A model generated the notes under the pieces. The model was not told the origin of the DNA and did no database searches. It saw only the letters and a list, made by a program, of their open reading frames with translations. A DNA stretch of 64,000 bases from Streptomyces sp. NBC_01216 (GTDB lineage: Bacteria; Actinomycetota; Actinomycetes; Streptomycetales; Streptomycetaceae). This document shows, in pieces, positions 1-9,863 of this stretch; the first letter of the stretch is position 1, and each line of letters opens with the position of its first letter. Where the stretch lies: assembly GCF_035994945.1 (NCBI RefSeq), contig NZ_CP108677.1:186001-250000 (forward strand), in the 5' to 3' direction. The translations under genes and the position numbers were made by a program.

Positions 1-834
1 CGCGACGTGGACGTGGTGTGCCATGCGGGGACGTGGGGGGCCTTCTGGGGCCACGCCCGGCAGGAACAGACACACTTCCTGGACCCCGCCCTCGACCTGC
101 TCGAACAGGCGTGTGCGGCGCGGGTGCGTCGTTTCGTCGTGGCATCGACCGTGGCCGTCGGCACCCCGTCCCAGGACGGCGGGCCGGTGGACGACTTCTC
201 AGCCCTGCGGTACACGGGATTCTGGCCGCACGCGGACAGGCTCATCGACCTGGACCACCACATGCGCGAGGCCGCCGGCCGGGGCACCGGCATGGTCGTC
301 CTGCGGCTGGGGCACTTCGTCGGCGCCGGGAACTCCCTCGGCATGATCCCCGCCCTCGTGCCGCGGCTGCGGTCCCGCATGGTGCCCTGGCTCGCCGGCG
401 GCCGCGCCCGTCTGGCGCTCGTGGCGGACACCGACCTCGGGCAGGGCATGGCCCTGGCGGCGCTGGCCGAGAGCCTGGACCCGTACGAGTCCTTCAACAT
501 CTGCGGTCCCGAGTTCCCCACCATGCGGGAGGTCCTGGAGTTCGTCGCGCGGGAGACGGGCCTGCCCCTGCCGCGCTTCAGTGTCCCGTACCGCGCCGGC
601 TACGCCTTCGGTCGTCTGATGGAGGCGCTCCACCCCGTACTTCCGGGCCGGTCCCCGTTCCTGACCCGCTCCCTGGTGCACGTGGCCGAGGACTGGTACT
701 GCGTCGGCGACCGGGCCGCGGAGAAGCTCGGCTACGTGCCGGTGAAGGACTGGCGCACCGCTGTGCGGGAGACCCTCGCGGTACGGGCACCGGACGGATT
801 TCCCTGGCCATCGCTCGCTCAGGAGACAGCGTGA
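1..834 (+). CDS. NAD-dependent epimerase/dehydratase-like protein (5' partial)
   Basis: The reading frame is open from the first base, so the N-terminus with the nucleotide-binding Gly motif lies outside the window; 277 residues are visible. The stretch RRFVVASTVAVG matches the Ser-bearing strand of extended SDR/epimerase proteins, and VLRLGHFVGAGN matches the LRP-x-x-VYGPGN-like segment. The place where YxxxK is expected reads HADRL, so the catalytic Tyr and Lys seem to be absent; the protein may be a non-catalytic or atypical member. Its stop TGA overlaps the GTG start of the peroxiredoxin-like gene (GTGA), so the two are translationally coupled and probably work together. The substrate is unknown. 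Confidence 0.8.
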   Translation, partial: RDVDVVCHAGTWGAFWGHARQEQTHFLDPALDLLEQACAARVRRFVVASTVAVGTPSQDGGPVDDFSALRYTGFWPHADRLIDLDHHMREAAGRGTGMVVLRLGHFVGAGNSLGMIPALVPRLRSRMVPWLAGGRARLALVADTDLGQGMALAALAESLDPYESFNICGPEFPTMREVLEFVARETGLPLPRFSVPYRAGYAFGRLMEALHPVLPGRSPFLTRSLVHVAEDWYCVGDRAAEKLGYVPVKDWRTAVRETLAVRAPDGFPWPSLAQETA

Positions 835-1406
835 AGAACGTGTCGTCGATTGAGCGGCCCGCCGTGCGGTCCGCCCGCAGACTCACCCCCGGGGACGTGG
901 TGAGCCCGAGGGCCGTGGAGACCATCACCGCGCGGACGACGCGTCTGCCGGACCCGGAATCCCTGGTACATCTCCAGTTCCGGCGTTTCGCGGGATGCCC
1001 CGTGTGCAACCTCCACCTCCGGTCGGTGGCCCGGCGCCACGACGAGATCCGCGCCGCCGGCGTGGTCGAGGTGGCGGTGTTCCACTCCCCCGTGGAGGCC
1101 ATGCTTCCGTACCAGGGAGACCTGCCGTTCGCCACCGTCGCGGACCCGGACAAGAAGCTGTACGTGGCCTTCGGCGTGGAGTCCTCACCACGGGCCCTGC
1201 TCGATCCCCGAGCCTGGCCGGCGCTGGTGCGCGGTGCCCTCACCCGTCGGCCGGCCGGCCCTGACGAGGGCGGGGGCGGTCTCGGCCTGCCGGCGGACTT
1301 CCTGATCGGACCGGAAGGCGGCATTCGCGAGGTCCGCTACGGTCGGCACGCCGACGACCAGTGGCCGGTGGAGGAGCTCCTGCGCCTCGCCGCCGTCCAC
1401 CGGTAG
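831..1406 (+). CDS. Peroxiredoxin-like (AhpC/TSA family) protein
   Basis: 191 aa. The segment FRRFAGCPVCNLHLRSV is the hallmark of the peroxiredoxin-like branch of the thioredoxin fold, with a CPVC redox motif near residue 60. It is followed by AVFHSPVEAMLPY and FATVADPDKKLY, which are the fold's typical later strands. Thiol-dependent peroxidase or disulfide reductase activity is inferred from the family. The GTG at 831 overlaps the stop of the epimerase-like gene by 4 nt, and coupling rather than a separate RBS explains the start. The protein is cytoplasmic, with no signal peptide. Confidence 0.82.
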   Translation: MKNVSSIERPAVRSARRLTPGDVVSPRAVETITARTTRLPDPESLVHLQFRRFAGCPVCNLHLRSVARRHDEIRAAGVVEVAVFHSPVEAMLPYQGDLPFATVADPDKKLYVAFGVESSPRALLDPRAWPALVRGALTRRPAGPDEGGGGLGLPADFLIGPEGGIREVRYGRHADDQWPVEELLRLAAVHR

Positions 1407-1462
1407 GACCGGTGGCGGTGACGGTCCTACCGGGGCCGGACGGCGAGGGAGCCACCGCGTCG

Positions 1463-1494
1463 CCTCCCGGCCCCGGCGATACCGGGCCGGGAGG
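1463..1494. terminator. Hairpin between convergent genes
   Basis: A perfect 11-bp stem (CCTCCCGGCCC / GGGCCGGGAGG) with a 10-nt loop lies between the ends of the peroxiredoxin-like gene (+) and the NLP gene (-). There is no U-tract, as is usual in Streptomyces. It probably serves both strands. Confidence 0.6.
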
Positions 1495-1518
1495 CGCGGC
1501 GGGCCGCCGGTGGTCCCG

Positions 1519-2286
1519 CTACAGGTACGGGTCGAAGGGGATGCCCGCCGGTTTGGCCTTCGCCAGATGGGACGCGAAGGAGCCGTCCTTGAGTCCGAAG
1601 TGCGCGCTTCCGAAATCGGCCCCGGTGAGCTTGTCCCGTACCGTCGCCGGGTAGCCCGACCAGCCGACGAGCGTGGGGAACTGCCAGGCGCGGTGGTGGT
1701 TCTCGGGCGGCTCGTCGTTGCTGTTCGCCGCCCGGAAGCAGTGGGTGCCGATACCGTCCTTGTGATAGACGATCTTGGGGTGGCTGCCGTCCCAGCGGAT
1801 GCGGTCGCGCGTATGGACGTCGAAGTCGCCGTGCGCGGAGGTCGCGACGTACTCCGCCACGCCGTCCCGTATCCAGACCACCACGTGCTCCCAGTCGTGC
1901 CGGTGCCCGCCGAGGCTGATGACGGGGAGGGCCTGGTCCTTCTCGAAGTACAGTGCGTAGATGACGGCACACCAGCCGTTGTTGCACTTCCAGCGGGAAT
2001 AGCCGTTGGTGTTGTCGAGGTCGGAGGCGTCCCGGCAACCGCCGTTGAGGGCACCGGTGGGCTTGAGTCCGCCGTTCAGGGTTCCGTTCGCCGCGATGGC
2101 GGGCGTCGGATAGCAGCCGTCGGTGTCGTAGTCGTAGGCCGGTTGGAACGTCCGCTCGATCGCTTCTGCCTGGCCTGGCAGGGCCGGCGGTGGTGCGGCG
2201 AAGGCCGTCTGGGCCACGCCGACGACCAGCGCGAGCGCTGCGCCGACGACCACTAAAGGTCGGGTGATATGCCGGTTCGTCCGCAA
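1519..2286 (-). CDS. Secreted NPP1/NLP (necrosis and ethylene-inducing-like) protein
   Basis: 255 aa from the chosen start. The heptapeptide GHRHDWE, diagnostic of NLP/NPP1 proteins, sits inside ISLGGHRHDWEHVVVW. In this family its His/Asp/Glu residues coordinate the divalent cation needed for action on plant membranes. Four cysteines (CYPTP, GGCRD, CNNGWC) precede it. The frame is open to about 2466, but a TTG at 2286 has AGGAG 7 nt upstream and gives a clean signal peptide: MRTNRHITRP, a hydrophobic core, then TAFA-APPP cleavage. The protein is secreted. Streptomyces NLPs are known in soil and plant-associated strains; toxicity here is inference. Confidence 0.88.
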   Translation of the reverse strand: MRTNRHITRPLVVVGAALALVVGVAQTAFAAPPPALPGQAEAIERTFQPAYDYDTDGCYPTPAIAANGTLNGGLKPTGALNGGCRDASDLDNTNGYSRWKCNNGWCAVIYALYFEKDQALPVISLGGHRHDWEHVVVWIRDGVAEYVATSAHGDFDVHTRDRIRWDGSHPKIVYHKDGIGTHCFRAANSNDEPPENHHRAWQFPTLVGWSGYPATVRDKLTGADFGSAHFGLKDGSFASHLAKAKPAGIPFDPYL

Positions 2287-2644
2287 AGGAGGGCTCCTGA
2301 CCGATCGGTTCGGGGGTGGCGGGCGGGCCGCGACCGTCGTCGGCGGATACGCCCGGAGCATCATTCGCGAACCGAGGGCCTCACAGCAAGAGCCCCGGCG
2401 CCTCCTCTTGAGCGCGCCGGGATTCTCGTAGTACCGCATGACCGGGCAAAACTGACGATACGTCAACTAGGGGGTTCCTGAAGGGGTGACGAGAGACCGC
2501 CGTGGGCGCAGACGTCGCGCGCGGCCTTGGGCACCGCCCTTCGACGGGTCGGCCGCGACGAGCGGGGGGACTCCGGTGGGTGGCGCCGGCGGGCCGGCCC
2601 TCCACGGCGGCGGGGCCGACGTCAGGCGGAGTCGACCGCCTCCG
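2287..2644. other. Intergenic stretch upstream of the NLP gene
   Basis: 358 nt lie between the NLP start (-) and the stop of the small membrane protein (-). The half nearer the NLP gene must hold its promoter, but I see no convincing -35/-10. The rest shows only frame shadows. Confidence 0.4.
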
Positions 2645-2746
2645 TCACCGACCGAGGGTGTTCATCAGGATGATGGCCACGAGGTTTCCGAGGATGACGG
2701 CGACGACGCCACCGATCACGAGCCAGGCTCTGCGTGATTCGTCCAT
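2645..2746 (-). CDS. Small single-pass membrane protein (33 aa)
   Basis: The ORF encodes MDESRRAWLVIGGVVAVILG followed by NLVAIILMNTLGR. A charged N-terminus precedes one hydrophobic segment (about residues 8-29). GGGAGG lies upstream of the ATG, though 12 nt away. The compact layout (acidic/basic N-cap, then TM, then Gly-Arg) looks like a genuine small membrane protein rather than noise. I do not recognise a family. It may be a structural or modulator peptide. Confidence 0.55.
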   Translation of the reverse strand: MDESRRAWLVIGGVVAVILGNLVAIILMNTLGR

Positions 2747-2840
2747 GCGTGCGCCACACCTCCCGGCTCGGTTCGGAAGCCTCGGTGGCGGCGATTCGGC
2801 GGCGACGGCTCGGCGGGTACCGCGCGCCACCGCCACACGG

Positions 2841-2890
2841 GCTTCCACCGGCTTCCACCGGCTTCCACCGGCTTCCACCGGCTTCCACCG
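2841..2890. repeat. Decanucleotide tandem repeat, five copies
   Basis: The unit GCTTCCACCG is repeated five times without a mismatch. It lies 94 nt upstream of the small membrane protein start. No gene on either strand is convincing across it. A 10-bp unit keeps the copies on one helix face. It could be replication slippage (a VNTR) or an array of binding sites. Confidence 0.9.
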
Positions 2891-3028
2891 GCCATGATGC
2901 CTTGGATCCGAGCGTGGCACAGATCGGCCCGGGGCCGCGCCACGACTCCGGGACGGCACACCACACCTCCCCCGCCCCGCGGAGGGGATGTCCTGCTGCG
3001 GCCGGCCCCAGCGGGCGCGACCGCCCCG

Positions 3029-3895
3029 TCAGGAGACCCAGGTCCGGGTCGTCCCCACGACGGCCGAACCATCCTGGTCAGCCAGCTTCAGGCCGGTGAA
3101 GTCACGGGCCCACGGCGAGGTCTGGATGCGGAAGGCGGGGGTTTCCGCGGTCAGCGCCTCCATGACGGACTCGGCGGCGCCGGCCGGACTCTGGGCCCCC
3201 TCCAGAAACCGGCCGGCGGTACGGTCGACATAGCGGCGCATCGCCTCCGCGTACGGGCCGGCCGCGGCCATACGGGCCTCGACGTCGAGTCCGATGTTGC
3301 CGACGAACTCCGAGGCCACGGCGCCGGGCTCGACGACGGACACACCCACCCCGACGGCGGCGGCCACGGGTGCCAGGCTCTCCATGTACCCCTCCACCGC
3401 GAACTTGGCCGCGCAGTAAGCCTCGTTGAAGGGCTGGCCGACGACGCCGCCGACGCTGGTGACCGTGATCAGGCGGCCTCCGGCGGTGCGCAGATGGGGC
3501 AGTGCCGCCTTGGTCACGTTCAGGACTCCGAAGAAGTTCACCTCCATGACCTCACGGACATCGGCGACCGTTTCGAGTTCGAGCGTGCCGACATGCCCGG
3601 CACCGGCGTTGTTGACGACCGCGTCGAGACGGCCGTAGTCCGCGATCACGCCGTCCACGGCGGCGGCCACGGAGCGCTCGTCGACGACGTCGAGCTGCCG
3701 GATGTCGAGCCGGACGCCCGCTTCGGCGGCGGCCGCACGGAGGCTCTCGGCCCGCCCGGTGTCCCGCAGGGTGGCGACCGTGCGCCAGCCGGCCCTGGCG
3801 GCCGCGATCGCGGCCGCCAGGCCGATGCCGGAGGAGGTGCCGGTGATCAGGACGGTGCGGGGGCGGTCGGAGGAAGCGGCGGAGCGGTCGGACAC
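3029..3895 (-). CDS. Short-chain dehydrogenase/reductase (SDR)
   Basis: 288 aa. The Rossmann motif TGTSSGIG is near residue 20, NNAGAG near residue 95, the catalytic Ser is in VTSVGG and the catalytic pair in YCAAK. These are the classical SDR signatures, so it is an NAD(P)H-dependent oxidoreductase; the substrate is unknown. GTG at 3895 is chosen because AAAGG lies 7 nt upstream and the Rossmann motif then starts at the normal distance; a longer in-frame extension would run through the operator region. It is divergent from a MarR regulator, which probably represses it through the palindromes at 3925-3961. Confidence 0.9.
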   Translation of the reverse strand: MSDRSAASSDRPRTVLITGTSSGIGLAAAIAAARAGWRTVATLRDTGRAESLRAAAAEAGVRLDIRQLDVVDERSVAAAVDGVIADYGRLDAVVNNAGAGHVGTLELETVADVREVMEVNFFGVLNVTKAALPHLRTAGGRLITVTSVGGVVGQPFNEAYCAAKFAVEGYMESLAPVAAAVGVGVSVVEPGAVASEFVGNIGLDVEARMAAAGPYAEAMRRYVDRTAGRFLEGAQSPAGAAESVMEALTAETPAFRIQTSPWARDFTGLKLADQDGSAVVGTTRTWVS

Positions 3896-3924
3896 GAGAA
3901 TGCCTTTCACGGAGGGGGAAACTA

Positions 3925-3936
3925 TGTGCGTGCACA
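3925..3936. promoter_or_regulatory. Palindromic operator-like site 1 (SDR/MarR)
   Basis: TGTGC-GT-GCACA is a perfect inverted repeat in the 89-bp divergent interval between the SDR and MarR genes, and it shares the GT centre of site 2. Its position just upstream of the SDR start suits MarR repression. Inference from symmetry and position. Confidence 0.6.
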
Positions 3937-3949
3937 CACACCATACGAT

Positions 3950-3961
3950 TATGTGTACATA
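3950..3961. promoter_or_regulatory. Palindromic operator-like site 2 (SDR/MarR)
   Basis: TATGT-GT-ACATA is a perfect inverted repeat whose centre lies 25 bp from that of site 1. It sits just upstream of the TAGACT -10-like hexamer (3973-3978) of the MarR gene, so MarR binding here would also be autoregulatory. Confidence 0.6.
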
Positions 3962-3984
3962 CACACAACCTCTAGACTGCGGGA

Positions 3985-4461
3985 ATGCCGAAAAAGCTCA
4001 CCGAGGCCGCGATGCCGACGGCCGACTCCGCGTTCTACGGCCTGGTCTGGGCCGGCACCGTACTCACGGACCGCGTGGACCGGGCGCTGGTCAAGGCGCA
4101 CGACCTACCGGTCTCCTGGTTCGAGGTCATGTTGTGGCTGTCTTCCAGCCCCGAACCCGTGCCCGCCTCCGTTCTCGGCAACAGCACCCTGCTCAGCCGC
4201 AGCCAGGTCTCGCGTGTCGTGGACGCGCTCGGGGCACGCGGACTGGTGACCCGTGCGCCGTCGGCCCGTGACGCCAGGTCCGTGGAGATCTCCCTGACGG
4301 ACGCGGGACGAGAGGTGTTCGCCGAGGCCGACGCCACCCGGCGCGCGACTCTGGCTCCGGTGTTCACCGAACTCCTCGACGAGCGGGACCTGGAGTCGCT
4401 GGCCGGCGTGTGGCGCAAGCTGAAGGCCGGGAAGGACACGCGGCCCGGGAGTGGCACCTGA
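3985..4461 (+). CDS. MarR-family transcriptional regulator
   Basis: 158 aa. The winged helix-turn-helix spans about residues 50-120. The recognition region is LLSRSQVSRVVDALGARGLV, followed by the wing RAPSARDARSVEISLTDAG, whose DxRS(V) segment is typical of MarR. TAGACT at 3973-3978 lies 6 nt before the ATG and there is no Shine-Dalgarno, so the mRNA is probably leaderless. It is divergent from the SDR gene, and the two palindromes between them are the likely operators. The ligand is unknown, probably a phenolic or the SDR substrate. Confidence 0.9.
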   Translation: MPKKLTEAAMPTADSAFYGLVWAGTVLTDRVDRALVKAHDLPVSWFEVMLWLSSSPEPVPASVLGNSTLLSRSQVSRVVDALGARGLVTRAPSARDARSVEISLTDAGREVFAEADATRRATLAPVFTELLDERDLESLAGVWRKLKAGKDTRPGSGT

Positions 4462-4736
4462 TCGGAAGTCCGGAACGCGTGCCGTCGGGCGTGCCCCCGA
4501 CGCACCGCGCTTCCGGTGTGCCGCCGTATCCTCCGCCGCGTCCCGGCACGCCCGCGGCGGTGATGGTCTCGGCCGGGGACCCGGGCCACTGTCGCGACGG
4601 AGTGTGGCGACGGGGCCGGGGTGTACGTGTGCCGTGAGGCGCCCGCGGCTCCGGCAGGACGGGGAGCGCCCGCCGGAGCGTCCGAGGAACCTCTCAGTCG
4701 GCCGGGCCGGGCCGGTGGGCGCGGCCCGGTCCGTCG

Positions 4737-5735
4737 TCAGTGCCCGGCGAGCAGTTCCAGCGTGTCGATCACACGGTTCGAGAAGCCCCACTCGTTGTCG
4801 TACCAGGCGACGACCTTGACGTGGCGGCCCTCGACGCGGGTGAGCTCCGAGTCGAAGATCGACGAGGCGGGGTTGCCGGTGATGTCGGAGGACACCAGCG
4901 GGTCGTCCGAGTACTCCAGCACGCCCTTCAGCGGGCCGTCGGCCGCGGCGCGGTAGGCCGCCAGCACGTCCTCGCGCGTCACGTCACGGGCGACCGTGGT
5001 GTTGAGCTCGACGATCGAGCCCACCGGAACGGGCACCCGGATCGAGTCGCCCGAGAGCTTGCCGTCCAGGTTCGGCAGCACGAGGCCGATGGCCTTCGCC
5101 GCGCCCGTCGTGGTGGGCACGATGTTCACGCCGGCGGCACGGGCGCGACGGGGGTCGCGGTGCGGACCGTCCTGGAGGTTCTGCTCCTGCGTGTAGGCGT
5201 GCACCGTCGTCATGAAGCCGTGCTCGATGCCGGCCAGTTCGTCCAGCACCGCGGCCAGCGGTGCGAGCGCGTTGGTGGTGCAGGACGCGTTCGACACGAT
5301 CGTGTGCAGATCGGGGTCGTAGGCGTCGGTGTTGACGCCGTACGCGAGCGTGACATCGGCGCCGTCGGCGGGCGCGCTGACCAGCACCCGCTTCGCGCCG
5401 GCGTCGAGATGGGCGCGGGCGGCCCCGGCCGCCGTGAACCGTCCGGTCGCCTCCAGGACGATGTCCACACCGAGTTCGGCCCAGGGCAGTCGCGCCGGGT
5501 CACGCTCGGCGAGCACCTTGATGCGGCGCCCGTCGACGACCAGGGTGTCACCCTCGACGCCGACCGGACGGCCGAGGCGGCCGGACGTCGAGTCGTAGGC
5601 GAGCAGGCGCGAGAGGGCGACCGGCTCGGTGAGGTCGTTGACGGCGACGATCTCCAGGCCACTGTCGCGCTCCAGCAGCGCGCGCAGCACGTTGCGGCCG
5701 ATGCGGCCGAATCCGTTGATGGCGATACGAGTCAT
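4737..5735 (-). CDS. gap: Glyceraldehyde-3-phosphate dehydrogenase, type I
   Basis: 332 aa, full length for GAPDH. NAD-binding motif NGFGRIGRN lies at the N-terminus and the active-site motif SNASCTTN places the catalytic cysteine at about residue 152. HAYTQEQNLQDGPHRD and WYDNEWGFSNR are also canonical. It converts G3P, NAD+ and phosphate to 1,3-bisphosphoglycerate in glycolysis. The ATG at 5735 has an AAGGGA-type RBS. It stands alone, away from pgk/tpi, so it is likely one of several gap paralogues found in Streptomyces rather than the main glycolytic operon copy. Confidence 0.97.
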   Translation of the reverse strand: MTRIAINGFGRIGRNVLRALLERDSGLEIVAVNDLTEPVALSRLLAYDSTSGRLGRPVGVEGDTLVVDGRRIKVLAERDPARLPWAELGVDIVLEATGRFTAAGAARAHLDAGAKRVLVSAPADGADVTLAYGVNTDAYDPDLHTIVSNASCTTNALAPLAAVLDELAGIEHGFMTTVHAYTQEQNLQDGPHRDPRRARAAGVNIVPTTTGAAKAIGLVLPNLDGKLSGDSIRVPVPVGSIVELNTTVARDVTREDVLAAYRAAADGPLKGVLEYSDDPLVSSDITGNPASSIFDSELTRVEGRHVKVVAWYDNEWGFSNRVIDTLELLAGH

Positions 5736-5848
5736 GAGAGGTGTCCCTTCGGTTCGGAACCAGCGTCCCTCGCGGCGCCGCCGCCTCGACAGCGGCGAGA
5801 TCGCCACCATCCGCAAGGATCACGCCACCACGGGTGGGCGGAGGACGG

Positions 5849-6805
5849 CTATTCGCCGCGGGCGAAGGTGCGCCGGTACTCGGTGGGTGACGTGCCAAGG
5901 ATCCGCTGGAAGTGAAGCCGAAGGTTCGCGCCGGTACCCAGCCCCACGTCCGCGGCGATCTGTTCCACGCTCCGTTCGGAGCGCTCCAGGAGTTCGCGCG
6001 CCACATCGATCCGTGCGCGCATCACCCACTGCATCGGCGTGTAGCCGGTGTCCTCGACGAACCGCCGGGAGAACGTCCGTGCCGACACGCCGGCGTGTCG
6101 CGCCAGCACCTCGAGTGTCAGTGGTTCGCCGAGGCGGTGGAGCGCCCATTCGCGGGTGGCCGCGAACCGCTCACCGAGCGGTTCGGGAACGCTGCGCGGC
6201 ACGTACTGCGCCTGGCCACCGCTGCGGTAGGGAGCCGCCACCAGTCGTCGGGCCGTGTGGTTGGAGGCGGCCACTCCGAGGTCGCCGCGCAGGATGTGCA
6301 GGCAGAGGTCGATTCCCGAGGCCGCGCCGGCGGAGGTCAGCACGCTGCCCTCGTCCACGAACAGGACGTTCTCGTCGACGCGGACCCGCGGGTGCCGGGC
6401 CGCGAGCGCCCGCGCGTAGTGCCAGTGCGTGGTCGCCCGCTTCCCGTCCAGCAGGCCCGTCGCCGCCAGCGCGAACGCGCCCGTCGAGATGGCGGCCAGC
6501 CGCGCGCCTCGGCCGTGCGCCGCGACCAGTGCCTCGACCACGGCCCGGGGAGGACTTTCCCGGTCCGGAAACCGGTAGCCCGGCACGAAGACGATGTCCG
6601 CCCAGCGCAGCGCCTCCAGGCCGTGCGCGACGAAGTACGAGAGGCCGTCGCCCCCGGTGACCAGGCCGGGCTCCGCTCCGCACACTCGCACCTCGTAGGG
6701 CATGCTCCCCCGCGTGGTGAACACCTGAGCAGGAATGCCGACGTCGAGGGGCTTCGCCCCTTCCAGGACGAGGACGGCGACACGAAACAAGGCGATATCC
6801 GGCAC
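5849..6805 (-). CDS. GlxA-type AraC-family transcriptional regulator (DJ-1/PfpI + HTH)
   Basis: 318 aa. Residues 1-170 are a DJ-1/PfpI-like class I amidotransferase fold (VAVLVLEGAKPLDVG, DIVFVPGY, AISTGAFALAATGLLDGKRATTHW); the nucleophile position reads AISTGAF, so no Cys is present and catalysis is unlikely. Residues about 215-318 hold two AraC HTHs, ending LGTSPTEYRRTF. The GTG at 6805 lies 7 nt after TAGTCT (minus strand), so the mRNA is probably leaderless. It is divergent from the MerR gene. The target is unknown. Confidence 0.92.
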   Translation of the reverse strand: MPDIALFRVAVLVLEGAKPLDVGIPAQVFTTRGSMPYEVRVCGAEPGLVTGGDGLSYFVAHGLEALRWADIVFVPGYRFPDRESPPRAVVEALVAAHGRGARLAAISTGAFALAATGLLDGKRATTHWHYARALAARHPRVRVDENVLFVDEGSVLTSAGAASGIDLCLHILRGDLGVAASNHTARRLVAAPYRSGGQAQYVPRSVPEPLGERFAATREWALHRLGEPLTLEVLARHAGVSARTFSRRFVEDTGYTPMQWVMRARIDVARELLERSERSVEQIAADVGLGTGANLRLHFQRILGTSPTEYRRTFARGE

Positions 6806-7018
6806 AGTCGCAAGACTACGCAGCCACGGCGGAGCCGCCGCCCGGCACGCGTCCCGGTCGGCCGGCGCGCCGCCCGGTCCGGGCGGTGTTCCGCCGCGGG
6901 GGCGAGCGGGGCGGGGCGAAGTCGGCCCACACCGAAGGGAGTCGGCCACGACGGCGTGCCCCGGGGGCCGTGTGCGAGGACACGACGGCCGCGCGGAGCA
7001 CCCTTTAGGCTCGAGATC
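6806..7018. promoter_or_regulatory. Divergent promoter region, GlxA-type / MerR
   Basis: 213 nt. Two -10-like hexamers end 7 nt before their start codons: TAGTCT (minus strand, 6813-6818) for the GlxA-type gene and TAGGCT (7006-7011) for the MerR gene. Neither has a Shine-Dalgarno. I see no convincing operator. Confidence 0.5.
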
Positions 7019-7843
7019 GTGAGCAGCGAAGTGGCAGGTCGGACGGCGGCGGACGAGGCGGCGGACGGAACGGTCGGCGTGGGGCCGGGGGCGGCGGAGG
7101 AGGCCGCCCGAGGTGACGGGGGCGTGCGCTACCGCCGTGAGGAACTGGCCACCGCGGCGGGTGTGAAGGTGCGCAACCTGCGCTACTACCAGGAGCGCGG
7201 GCTGCTGCCCGCGCCACGCCGGGAGGGGCGCGTCGCCTGGTACTCCGAGGAGCATCTGGCCCGGCTGCGGCTGATCGACGATCTCCTGGGCAGGGGCTAC
7301 ACGGTGAACGGCATCGCCGAGCTGCTCGCCACCTGGGAGCAGGGTGGGACTATCGCGCAACTCCTCGGGGTGGAGAGGGAGATGACGCGTGACTGGGTCC
7401 AGGAGGAGCCCGTCACCGTGAGCCTGGCCGAGCTCCGGCGGATGTTCGGGCCGGCCGCGACGCCGCGGGACACCCGGCGGGCCGCGGCGCTGGAGTACGT
7501 GCGGGTCGACGGCGACACCGTCACCTTCCCGAGCCGCCGGCTCCTGGAGGCGACACTGACGCTGGTGCGGCAGGGGGTACCTCTCGCGGAGATCCTCGAC
7601 GCCGGGGACTTCGTCCAGACCCAGGCCGCGGCGCTCGCGGACCGGTTCGTCGCCCTCTTCCGCCGGCACGTCATCGGCCCCGAAGGTCTGGGCCGGCTTT
7701 CGGCCACCCAGTTGGATCGGGTCGCGGAGGCCGCGGGGGCCCTGCGGCCGGTGGCGGGGGAAGTCGTGGCCGCGGAGTTCGCCCGCGCGATGGCCCGGCG
7801 GGTGGAGGCCGAGGTCGCCGCGCTGCTGCGTACGGAGCAGTAG
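7019..7843 (+). CDS. MerR-family transcriptional regulator
   Basis: 274 aa. An Ala/Gly/Glu-rich N-terminal tail of about 35 residues precedes the MerR domain, with HTH YRREELATAAGVKVRNLRYY and QERGLLPAPRR, the typical MerR HTH plus wing. The C-terminal part (LEYVRVDGDTVTFPSRRLLE, VTLVRQG-like helices) is a long effector domain rather than a metal-binding loop; no Cys cluster is present, so an organic ligand is more likely. The GTG at 7019 is 7 nt after TAGGCT, so it is probably leaderless. It lies 165 nt upstream of the DUF6230 operon on the same strand and may regulate it via the repeat at 7876-7893. Confidence 0.9.
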   Translation: MSSEVAGRTAADEAADGTVGVGPGAAEEAARGDGGVRYRREELATAAGVKVRNLRYYQERGLLPAPRREGRVAWYSEEHLARLRLIDDLLGRGYTVNGIAELLATWEQGGTIAQLLGVEREMTRDWVQEEPVTVSLAELRRMFGPAATPRDTRRAAALEYVRVDGDTVTFPSRRLLEATLTLVRQGVPLAEILDAGDFVQTQAAALADRFVALFRRHVIGPEGLGRLSATQLDRVAEAAGALRPVAGEVVAAEFARAMARRVEAEVAALLRTEQ

Positions 7844-7875
7844 GACTTGACCGAAAGGGGACACTCACACAACCT

Positions 7876-7893
7876 TGCCAACCACCATTGGCA
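7876..7893. promoter_or_regulatory. Inverted repeat upstream of the DUF6230 operon
   Basis: TGCCAA-CCACCA-TTGGCA is a perfect 6-bp inverted repeat with 6-bp spacer, 33 nt after the MerR gene and 116 nt before the DUF6230 start. It is a candidate operator, possibly for the adjacent MerR protein. Confidence 0.5.
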
Positions 7894-8008
7894 CTCTTAC
7901 ATTCGACTCCACGGTCATACCGGTGAGTAACGATCACGTCTGTCATGGTCACCCCGGTGGTCGACCGGTTCGCACTCCACCTCATCCACCCGTCCGAGGG
8001 GATTCGAC

Positions 8009-9863
<1,855 letters not shown>

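Noticed and set aside
2841..2890. Short CRISPR array
   Set aside because: Units are only 10 bp and directly adjacent, no spacers and no cas genes.
2894..4249. 451-aa plus-strand frame over the SDR and start of MarR
   Set aside because: Shadow of the SDR gene; no recognisable domain and it crosses the divergent promoter.
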